Origin: Bradyrhizobium sp.
Lineage (GTDB): Bacteria > Pseudomonadota > Alphaproteobacteria > Rhizobiales > Xanthobacteraceae
Reading direction: 5' to 3'
Assembly (NCBI GenBank): GCA_019243075.1
Contig: JAFAUV010000146.1
Span: forward strand, 1 to 5,542
Length of the DNA stretch: 5,542 nt
Position numbers and translations under genes: made by a program. Positions 1-5,542 of this stretch are shown piece by piece. The notes under the pieces were generated by a model. The model was not told the origin of the DNA, made no database searches, and was given only the letters and a program-made list of their open reading frames with translations. Numbering within the stretch: position 1 is the first letter of the stretch; every line of letters begins with the position of its first letter.

Positions 1-2321
1 TACCCGACCGGCCCGGCATATCCGTCAAGCTTTCGGCGCTGCATCCGCGCTTCGAGGCGATAAGCCGCGGCCGGGTGATGACCGAGCTGGTGCCGCTCCT
101 GACCGATCTCGCCCGGCGTGCCAAATCCTTCGAGCTGAATTTCACCGTCGATGCCGAGGAAGCCGACCGGCTCGAATTGTCGCTCGACGTGATCGCAGCG
201 ACCCTTGGTGATACCTCGCTTGCCGGCTGGGACGGCTTCGGGCTGGCGATCCAGGCCTATCAGAAGCGCGCTTCCGACGTGATCGACTATGTCGATGCGC
301 TGGCGCGTGCGCACAATCGCGGCCTCATGGTGCGGTTGGTCAAGGGCGCCTATTGGGACACCGAGATCAAGCGCGCGCAGGAGCGCGGGCTCGACGGCTA
401 TCCCGTCTTCACCCGCAAGGCGATGACCGATCTCAACTACGTCGCCTGCGCGCGAAAGCTCTTGGGGCTGCAGCCGCGCTTGTTTCCGCAATTTGCCACC
501 CACAACGCGCTGACGGTCGCGACCGTGCTGGAACTGGCCGATCGCAGTGAAGGCTTCGAATTCCAGCGCTTGCACGGCATGGGTGAGGCACTCTATGCGC
601 AGCTTGTCGAGGATCGCCCAGAGTTCGCCTACCGCACCTATGCGCCGGTCGGCAGCCATCGCGACCTCCTCGCCTATCTGGTGCGGCGGCTCTTGGAGAA
701 CGGTGCCAACTCCTCTTTCGTGGCGCTGGCCGCCGACGAGGCGGTGCCGGTCAAGACCCTGCTGAAGCGGCCCGCCGCTGTCATTGGAAGCGCCGCGCAG
801 GCGTCGCATCCGAAAATTCCCCTGCCGCGCGACCTCCTGCTGCCGCAGCGGATCAATTCGCGCGGGATCGAATTCGGCGAGCGCGCCGCATTCGACAAGC
901 TGGTCGCCGCGGTCGCCGCAGAGAAAACCCCGGCGGCAGGCAGCGCGTCCGATGCGACGACCCCCGACGCCGATGCCGCCGTGACCGCGGCGCGCCATGG
1001 TTTCGAGAGCTGGAGCACGATGGCAGCCGCACGACGCGCGGCCGCGCTGGAGAAGGCTGCGGAGTTGCTTGAAAGTCGTGCGGCGCATTTCATTGCGCTG
1101 CTGCAGCGCGAAGGCGGCAAGACGCTGGATGATGCGCTCTCCGAGCTGCGCGAAGCCGCCGATTTCTGCCGCTACTATGCCGCCGAGGGCCGAAAGCTGT
1201 TCGGCAGCGACCAAGCCATGCCGGGACCGACCGGCGAAAGCAACAGGCTCCGTCTGCGCGGCCGTGGCGTCTTCGTGGCGATCTCGCCCTGGAATTTCCC
1301 GCTCGCGATCTTTCTCGGCCAGGTGACGGCCGCTCTGATGGCGGGAAACACCGTTGTCGCCAAGCCGGCCGAGCAGACGCCGTTGATCGCTGTGCAAGCG
1401 GTCAAGCTGCTGCATGAGGCCGGGGTGCCCGCCGACGCGCTGCGGCTGGTCTTGGGCGACGGCCGGATCGGCGCCGCGCTGGTCGCCCATCCCGCCGCTG
1501 CCGGCGTGGTGTTCACAGGCTCGACCGAGGTGGCACGTTCGATCAACAGGACGCTAGCTGCCAGTGAAGGGCCTATCGTGCCGCTGATCGCCGAGACCGG
1601 CGGCATCAATGCCATGATCGCCGACGCCACCGCGCTGCCCGAGCAGGTCGCCGACGATGCCGTGACGTCGGCCTTCCGCTCCGCCGGCCAGCGCTGCTCG
1701 GCGCTGCGACTCCTGTTCGTGCAGGGCGAGGTCGCCGACCGCATGATCGAGATGATCGCAGGCGCCGCGCGCGAATTGAAGATCGGCGACGCCACAGATC
1801 CCTCGACCCATGTCGGACCGGTGATCGACGTTCAAGCCAAGTCGCGGCTGGACGCGCATATCGCACGCATGAAGCGCGAGGCGCGGGTGCATTACGCAGG
1901 CCGCGCCCCGGAAGGCAATTTCGTCGCGCCGCATATTTTCGAGCTGAATGACGCGGGCCAGCTCACCGAGGAGGTGTTCGGACCCATCCTGCACGTCGTG
2001 CGCTATGACGCCGAACGGCTGGAGGATGTTCTGCAATCGATCGCGGCTACCCGCTTCGGCCTGACGCTCGGCATCCACTCCCGCATCGACGACATGGTGG
2101 AGGCGATCGTCGCGCGCCTGCCGACCGGCAACGTCTATGTCAACCGCAACATGATCGGCGCGGTGGTCGGCGTGCAGCCGTTCGGCGGCCACGGCCTGTC
2201 CGGCACCGGCCCCAAGGCCGGGGGGCCGCATTATCTTGCCCGCTTCGCCACCGAGCAGACCGTGACCATCAACACCGCGGCAGCCGGCGGCAATGCCGCT
2301 CTACTGTCCGGAGACGAATAG
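1..2321 (+). CDS. putA: Bifunctional proline dehydrogenase / L-glutamate gamma-semialdehyde (P5C) dehydrogenase PutA, 5' end missing
   Basis: PutA oxidises L-proline to P5C with FAD, then P5C/glutamate semialdehyde to glutamate with NAD+. The frame is open at the left edge (first full codon at 3) and gives 772 residues before TAG at 2319-2321; the ATG at 75 is internal, because the conserved stretch GISVKLSALHPR precedes it. Numbering from codon 3, the proline dehydrogenase barrel shows LVKGAYWDTEIKRAQ (about 112-126), PQFATHNA, FQRLHGMG and YLVRRLLENGANSSF, with the substrate-binding Arg pair at 228-229. A variable Ala/Thr-rich stretch (about 300-335) leads into the aldehyde dehydrogenase domain: ISPWNFP (427-433), FTGSTEV, Glu531 in AETGGIN, nucleophile Cys565 in SAGQRCSALR, EVFGP (657-661) and PFGGHGLSGTGPKAGG. 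Glu531 to Cys565 has the usual family spacing. The protein ends soon after this domain, so there is no extra C-terminal domain. The N-terminus is outside the window, so presence of a DNA-binding ribbon-helix-helix, and regulation, cannot be judged. Confidence 0.97.
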   Translation, partial: PDRPGISVKLSALHPRFEAISRGRVMTELVPLLTDLARRAKSFELNFTVDAEEADRLELSLDVIAATLGDTSLAGWDGFGLAIQAYQKRASDVIDYVDALARAHNRGLMVRLVKGAYWDTEIKRAQERGLDGYPVFTRKAMTDLNYVACARKLLGLQPRLFPQFATHNALTVATVLELADRSEGFEFQRLHGMGEALYAQLVEDRPEFAYRTYAPVGSHRDLLAYLVRRLLENGANSSFVALAADEAVPVKTLLKRPAAVIGSAAQASHPKIPLPRDLLLPQRINSRGIEFGERAAFDKLVAAVAAEKTPAAGSASDATTPDADAAVTAARHGFESWSTMAAARRAAALEKAAELLESRAAHFIALLQREGGKTLDDALSELREAADFCRYYAAEGRKLFGSDQAMPGPTGESNRLRLRGRGVFVAISPWNFPLAIFLGQVTAALMAGNTVVAKPAEQTPLIAVQAVKLLHEAGVPADALRLVLGDGRIGAALVAHPAAAGVVFTGSTEVARSINRTLAASEGPIVPLIAETGGINAMIADATALPEQVADDAVTSAFRSAGQRCSALRLLFVQGEVADRMIEMIAGAARELKIGDATDPSTHVGPVIDVQAKSRLDAHIARMKREARVHYAGRAPEGNFVAPHIFELNDAGQLTEEVFGPILHVVRYDAERLEDVLQSIAATRFGLTLGIHSRIDDMVEAIVARLPTGNVYVNRNMIGAVVGVQPFGGHGLSGTGPKAGGPHYLARFATEQTVTINTAAAGGNAALLSGDE

Positions 2322-2324
2322 CCG

Positions 2325-4388
2325 TCACAGGCAGGTTTCGCCCTTGTTGGCCCGCGCGGAATCGCCGCACGGAATGCGCTTGCCGAGCTGCTGGATCCTC
2401 TGCCGCGACTGCGCCTGGGCCAGAATGTCGAACACGCTGGCCGGCGCAACTTGCGTGGCACTCCTGTAATCGTCGGTCGCCTTGTCGATCTTGTTCTGCG
2501 CCTCGTAGATCGCCGCACGGGCGAAATAGCGCTCGACCGTCTCGCGTTGCGCGATCGCCCTCGAGAGATCGTCGAGCGCCTTGTCGTAGTCGCGGGTCGC
2601 CGAATAGGCGATACCGCGCAACGCAAGCGCCTCGCCATCGTTCGGGCGCTTGTCGAGCACGAGGTTGAGATCGGTCATGGCATCGGCCGGGTCTTTCTTG
2701 GCGAGGTAAGCCCGCGCCCGCAGCGTGCGGGCGAAGGGCTCGAAGCTCGGCGCCTTGCCGATGATCTGGTTCAGCGCCAGGATGGCGCGATCATATTGGC
2801 CGGAGACCAGCATCGCGAGGCCCTGGCCGAGCTCCGCCGTCTGGTTGTTCGGGTTTCGGTCGAGCGCGCTCTTGACGTCGACCAGCCCTTCCGCGCTGTT
2901 GCCCTTCAACAGCAGCGAAAGCCCGCGGGCGCCGCGCGCCGTGTCGTTCAGCGGGTTGAGTGCCAGCGCCTGGTCGAAATCGACCAGTGCCTTGTCGAGC
3001 TGGACCAGCCCCATATAGGCCTGACCGCGTTCGGAATAGGCCGCAGCATCCTTCGCATTGAGCGAAATCGAGCGGTCGAGATCGGCGATGGCGTCCTGGA
3101 ATTTTCCGTTGAGCCGCTTGACCGTGCCGCGGCCGAGATAGGCCAGCGCGTTGTTGGGGTCGACGCTCAAGGCATGATCGGCGTCGCTCATCGCCTGGTC
3201 GAGCTGCCTCATGCCGATCGAGGCGATGGAGCGCGCGCCCAGCATCTGCGTGTCGTCCGGCTTCTGCTTCAGCACCTCGTCCATGTCGTTGCGCGCGTCC
3301 GAAAAGCGGGCCAGGAACGAATATGCCGAGATGCGATACCGCAGCGCCGTCTCATTGTGGGGATCGGCCGATAGCACCGCCGTGAGGCGCGTCACCGCGT
3401 CCGCATATCGCCGTTGCGCGATGAATTGCTGCGCCTCGCGGATCGCCTGTTCGGAGGATTGTGCGGCGGGCGGCGGCGGCACAGGTGCGGCGGTGGCCTG
3501 CTTAGGATCCGCCGCCGGCTGCGGCTGGCCGTCATGGACCTTGCCAAGCTCCGCCTGCATGGCCAGCGCCGTCCGCTTTTGTTGCTGGGCCGCCTGCGCC
3601 GCCGCACCATTGGGAGCGACCGCCAGCACCTTGTCGAAATCGGCAATGGCGCGGGCATAGTCGCCCTTGCCGCTGAAGATCTGGCCCCGCGCAAAATAGG
3701 AGCCGATCTCGGTTTGCGGTGATTGCGCAATCGCGCGCGAAAAATCCTCGAGCGCATGATCGGCATCGCCCCTGCGCCGGTAGGCCTGGCCGCGCCAGAA
3801 AAAAGCGGCCGGGACATTTGGATTGATCGAGATCGCCGTATTGAGATCGCTCAGCGCAGGATCGAGCTGACCGGCCTCGACATAAGCGTGGGCGCGGCCG
3901 ACATAGGCCTGGGCAAAGTCCTGACGCAATGCGATCGCCCGGCTGAAATCGGCGATCGCATCGGCCCACGCCTTCCGATCGTTCTTCAAGCCGCCGCGGG
4001 CCGCGAATGCAGGCGCGCTCCCTGGATCGAGCTCGACCGCCTGGTTGAAATCGGCCAGCGCATCGTCGAACTTGCCGGCACGCTGCCGCGCGAAGCCGCG
4101 TGCGAACAGCGCCGGCAGCGATTTCGGATCGAGCTGAAGCGCCGCATCGGCATCGGCAGCCGCAACATCGTATCTGGCGCGTCCTGCGTAAAAACGTGAG
4201 CGGCCGACATAGGCTTTCAGCCGCTCCTCTGCCGGGCGCGACTGATCATTGATGATGGCGGTACAGGCCGGCTCGATCTTGTCGGCGGCCGTACCTGCGC
4301 AGTCCTCGAGATCGCCGGCCTCGACCGCGTTCTGCATCAGGATGACGGACGCAACCAGCGCCAGCAGCCGGGAGGCGGAGGATGACAT
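2325..4388 (-). CDS. Exported tetratricopeptide (TPR) repeat protein, 687 aa
   Basis: The protein starts with a likely Sec signal peptide: a short n-region with one Arg (MSSSASR), hydrophobic LLALVASVILM, and a VEA/G cleavage site after residue 24. The mature N-terminus contains DCAGTAADKIEPACTAII, a Cys-containing lead-in common before TPRs in alphaproteobacterial secreted proteins. About 16 TPRs follow at a near-constant 34-residue step: six at 57-260 and ten at 313-650, separated by a Pro/Ala/Gln-rich linker (261-312, with PVPPPP). Typical repeats read A-x-RG-x-AY, then G-x-x-x-x-A-x-x-D-x-x-x-A-I-x-x-x-P. The only cysteines are 30, 42, 674 and 686. No enzymatic domain or later membrane segment is seen, so a periplasmic protein-protein scaffold is the best inference; the partner is unknown. 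ATG at 4388 is preferred because AAGGGAGA lies 7 nt upstream and it keeps the signal peptide intact. The gene converges on putA and diverges from the CoA-transferase gene, so it is probably transcribed alone. Family call is secure; function is not. Confidence 0.93.
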   Translation of the reverse strand: MSSSASRLLALVASVILMQNAVEAGDLEDCAGTAADKIEPACTAIINDQSRPAEERLKAYVGRSRFYAGRARYDVAAADADAALQLDPKSLPALFARGFARQRAGKFDDALADFNQAVELDPGSAPAFAARGGLKNDRKAWADAIADFSRAIALRQDFAQAYVGRAHAYVEAGQLDPALSDLNTAISINPNVPAAFFWRGQAYRRRGDADHALEDFSRAIAQSPQTEIGSYFARGQIFSGKGDYARAIADFDKVLAVAPNGAAAQAAQQQKRTALAMQAELGKVHDGQPQPAADPKQATAAPVPPPPAAQSSEQAIREAQQFIAQRRYADAVTRLTAVLSADPHNETALRYRISAYSFLARFSDARNDMDEVLKQKPDDTQMLGARSIASIGMRQLDQAMSDADHALSVDPNNALAYLGRGTVKRLNGKFQDAIADLDRSISLNAKDAAAYSERGQAYMGLVQLDKALVDFDQALALNPLNDTARGARGLSLLLKGNSAEGLVDVKSALDRNPNNQTAELGQGLAMLVSGQYDRAILALNQIIGKAPSFEPFARTLRARAYLAKKDPADAMTDLNLVLDKRPNDGEALALRGIAYSATRDYDKALDDLSRAIAQRETVERYFARAAIYEAQNKIDKATDDYRSATQVAPASVFDILAQAQSRQRIQQLGKRIPCGDSARANKGETCL
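2439..3452 (-). repeat. Second TPR block, about 10 repeats (residues 313-650)
   Basis: Ten units begin at about residues 313, 347, 381, 415, 449, 483, 517, 551, 585 and 619. The R-G position recurs at 420, 454, 488 and 591 with the 34-residue step; neighbouring units are more diverged (for example QG at 522-523 and RA at 624-625). The block is followed by a 37-residue tail, helical then containing IPCGDSARANKGETCL at the extreme C-terminus. Confidence 0.88.
3453..3608 (-). other. Low-complexity linker between the TPR blocks (residues 261-312)
   Basis: These 52 residues are rich in Ala, Gln and Pro (including a run of four Pro) and break the 34-residue TPR periodicity. The first part, around AAAQAAQQQKRTALAMQAEL, could be a capping helix; the rest looks disordered. 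It divides the protein into two superhelical arms. Confidence 0.75.
3609..4220 (-). repeat. First TPR block, about 6 repeats (residues 57-260)
   Basis: Six 34-residue TPR units begin at about residues 57, 91, 125, 159, 193 and 227. The helix A signature R-G/A recurs at 97, 131, 165, 199 and 234, so the step is 34 except for one extra residue before the last unit. Helix B carries D-F-x-x-A-(I/V), and most units end with a Pro near position 32. The copies are diverged in DNA sequence, so this is a protein-level repeat and not a recent tandem duplication. Confidence 0.88.
4317..4388 (-). other. Signal peptide of the TPR protein (residues 1-24)
   Basis: Codons 1-24 encode a one-Arg n-region, an 11-residue hydrophobic core (LLALVASVILM) and a QNAVEA c-region with small residues for signal peptidase I, giving a predicted mature start at Gly25. 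No lipobox Cys follows: the first Cys is residue 30, inside the mature domain. A lipoprotein is therefore unlikely and a soluble periplasmic or secreted protein is inferred. Confidence 0.8.
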
Positions 4389-4395
4389 GGTGATC

Positions 4396-4403
4396 TCTCC
4401 CTT
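4396..4403 (-). promoter_or_regulatory. Ribosome binding site of the TPR gene
   Basis: Read on the minus strand, AAGGGAGA lies 7 nt upstream of the ATG at 4388. It is a good match to the anti-Shine-Dalgarno complement and decides the start that includes the signal peptide. Confidence 0.75.
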
Positions 4404-4626
4404 CGACGCGAGGAGCTTCCAGGGCAGGCGCAGCCGACGACCCGTCCGATGCAGGCTGCCGGGAGCTTTACCGCCGCGCCGTGATCATTGCCATATGCGC
4501 CCCGCTCCGAGATGACGAGAGCGGCCGAGCTGGAACGGTTGCATCCCCTGCCAACATCGGTCAAATGGGCGTGATCGCAGCCGCGCCCGGCCACTCGGGC
4601 CACGGCGACAAGAGCAACAACCGCAC

Positions 4627-4631
4627 GGGAG
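4627..4631 (+). promoter_or_regulatory. Ribosome binding site of the CoA-transferase gene
   Basis: GGGAG is located 9 nt upstream of the ATG at 4641. It supports that start, which also places the conserved N-terminal motif GLKVLDCASFIAAP at the usual distance from the N-terminus. Confidence 0.7.
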
Positions 4632-4640
4632 CGACCTCAC

Positions 4641-5542
4641 ATGGAAAAGGGCATCTTTGACGGGCTGAAGGTGCTGGATTGCGCGAGTTTCATCGCGGCG
4701 CCAGCCGCCGCGACCGTGCTGTCCGACTTCGGCGCCCATGTAATCAAGATCGAGCCGCCTGGTTCCGGCGATCCCTATCGCAACCTGCCGAACCTGCCGG
4801 GCTATCCGCACAGCGAGCACAATTTCGCCTGGCTGCTCGAAGGCCGCAACAAGAAGAGTCTCGCGCTCGACCTCACCAGGCCGGAGGCGCAGGCGGTGCT
4901 CTACAAGCTCGTGGCCGAGACCGACGTCTTCATCACCAACATGCCGCCGCAGGTGCGCGCCAAGCTCGGCATCACCTACGACCATCTCGCCCATCGCAAC
5001 CATCGCCTGATCTACGCCTCCTTCACCGGCTATGGCGAGAAGGGAGAAGAAGCCAACAAGCCCGGCTTCGACAGCAACGCCTATTGGGCGCGTTCCGGCC
5101 TGATGGACCTGGTGCGCGCCGATGAAGAGACGACGCCGGCGCGTTCGGTCGCCGGCATGGGCGACCATCCCTGCGCCATGGCGCTGTACGGCGCCATCGT
5201 CACCGCGCTGTATCAGCGCGAGCGCACCGGCAAGGGCTCGCATGTCGCGACCAATCTGATGGCGAACGGCATCTGGGCCAATGGCGTGATGGCGCAAGCG
5301 AAGCTTGTCGGCGCCAAATTCTCCAGACGCAGGCCGCGCGAGCAGGCGCTGAATGCGGTGACCAACCATTACAGGTGCAAGGATGGCCGCTGGCTCATCC
5401 TCTCGCTCCTGAACGAGGAACGGCAATTCCCGACGCTGGCGCGCTGCATGGGCCGCGAGGACCTCGTCACCGACGAGCGCTTTGCGACCAAGACCGGTCG
5501 GCACTCGCGCTCGATCGAGCTGATCAAAATCTTCGACGAGGT
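4641..5542 (+). CDS. Family III CoA-transferase (CaiB/BaiF type), 3' end missing
   Basis: Enzymes of this family move CoA from an acyl-CoA donor to a carboxylic acid through an aspartyl-CoA thioester, in the cytoplasm. The frame runs from ATG 4641 to the right edge without a stop: 300 residues of a family that is usually about 380-430 long. Family motifs in order are GLKVLDCASFIAAP (8-21), LSDFGAHVIKIEPPGSGDPYR (about 27-47), GRNKKSLALDL (68-78), DVFITNMPP (95-103), SFTGYGEKG (127-135), GFDSNAYWARSGLM (142-155), GMGDHP (172-177) and RERTGKGSHV (193-202). Asp175, codon 5163-5165, aligns with the catalytic Asp of formyl-CoA transferase (Asp169 there). The start of the small C-terminal domain is present (NHYRCKDGRW at 242-251, then GREDLVTDERFAT). 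Alpha-methylacyl-CoA racemase belongs to the same superfamily, but Asp in the G-D motif and the following RERTGKG favour a transferase. The substrate cannot be told, and the neighbouring putA and TPR genes give no hint. Confidence 0.93.
   Translation, partial: MEKGIFDGLKVLDCASFIAAPAAATVLSDFGAHVIKIEPPGSGDPYRNLPNLPGYPHSEHNFAWLLEGRNKKSLALDLTRPEAQAVLYKLVAETDVFITNMPPQVRAKLGITYDHLAHRNHRLIYASFTGYGEKGEEANKPGFDSNAYWARSGLMDLVRADEETTPARSVAGMGDHPCAMALYGAIVTALYQRERTGKGSHVATNLMANGIWANGVMAQAKLVGAKFSRRRPREQALNAVTNHYRCKDGRWLILSLLNEERQFPTLARCMGREDLVTDERFATKTGRHSRSIELIKIFDE

Larger units (their letters stand above)
4389..4640. promoter_or_regulatory. Divergent intergenic region between the TPR gene and the CoA-transferase gene
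   Basis: This 252-bp stretch separates two divergent start codons and must hold both promoters unless they lie inside the genes. It contains the two ribosome binding sites listed separately and no convincing coding frame of its own. I see no strong sigma70 or sigma54 promoter, no clear long operator palindrome and no riboswitch. Small elements are a 5-bp GC inverted repeat (4585-4589 with 4596-4600) and a close direct repeat GGCCAC (4589-4594 and 4598-4603), both in the probable leader of the CoA-transferase gene. Regulation cannot be inferred. Confidence 0.5.

Noticed and set aside
1175..2231. Overlapping minus-strand frames opposite the P5C dehydrogenase domain
   Set aside because: They are antisense to one of the best-conserved parts of putA and show no domain of their own.
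2287..2299. GCGGC-AAT-GCCGC inverted repeat as a terminator of putA
   Set aside because: The stem is only 5 bp, lies inside the coding sequence before the stop, and has no T-run on either strand.
2451..3374. Plus-strand open frame (307 codons) opposite the TPR gene
   Set aside because: The product is Arg/Val/Glu-rich with no known motif and mirrors the periodic codons of the TPRs on the other strand. The TPR gene has a signal peptide, ribosome binding site and 16 repeats in its favour.
2551..3959. Three copies of the palindrome GCGATCGC (2551, 3931, 3952) as a dispersed repeat family
   Set aside because: All are in the TPR gene, and each encodes a recurring TPR word of the Ala-Ile-Ala type, so the protein repeat explains them.
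4539..4554. Minus-strand TTGGCAGGGGATGCAA as a sigma54 (-24/-12) promoter
   Set aside because: The distance between the GG and GC elements is 2 nt shorter than sigma54 promoters require.
4539..4566. TTGCAT, 16 nt, TCAAAT as a sigma70 promoter for the CoA-transferase gene
   Set aside because: Only about three of six matches at -35 and four of six at -10, which is too weak to list as a promoter in this sequence background.
4485..5504. Long minus-strand open frame (339 codons) opposite the CoA-transferase gene
   Set aside because: Its product is rich in Arg, Gly and His with no recognisable domain, it overlaps a gene with many conserved motifs, and long antisense frames without stops are expected from GC-rich codon bias.
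1..5542. An undescribed multi-gene system, mobile island or defence locus
   Set aside because: The genes are not co-oriented, base composition looks even throughout, and no integrase, transposase, attachment site, nuclease, toxin or CRISPR feature is seen. Two of the three genes are well-known metabolic families.

Overview
The window looks like ordinary chromosome from a GC-rich alphaproteobacterium, most likely Bradyrhizobium or a close relative. The reasons are the strong G/C bias at third codon positions, a bifunctional PutA that ends directly after its aldehyde dehydrogenase domain, and a PutA residue spacing that matches the Bradyrhizobium japonicum enzyme as I remember it. The genus is inference; the protein families can be read from the sequence.

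Layout. (1) Positions 1-2321, plus strand: the 3' three quarters of putA, open at the left edge. It carries most of the proline dehydrogenase barrel and a complete P5C dehydrogenase domain. (2) Positions 2325-4388, minus strand: a complete gene for an exported 687-residue protein made of about 16 TPR repeats in two blocks, split by a Pro/Ala/Gln-rich linker. It converges on putA with only 3 bp between the stop codons. (3) Positions 4389-4640: a 252-bp divergent intergenic region holding two ribosome binding sites and presumably both promoters, none of which can be called firmly. (4) Positions 4641 to the right edge, plus strand: a family III (CaiB/BaiF type) CoA-transferase, 300 residues present, open at the right edge. 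It spans the whole right part in one uninterrupted frame with a good start and ribosome binding site.

The three genes do not form an operon: the first two converge and the last two diverge. PutA oxidises proline to glutamate, the CoA-transferase probably activates an unidentified carboxylic acid, and the TPR protein is probably a periplasmic scaffold. No functional link between them is visible. I found no RNA genes, mobile elements, CRISPR arrays or prophage traces. The least ordinary feature is the TPR protein, whose only four cysteines form two equally spaced pairs at its two ends.
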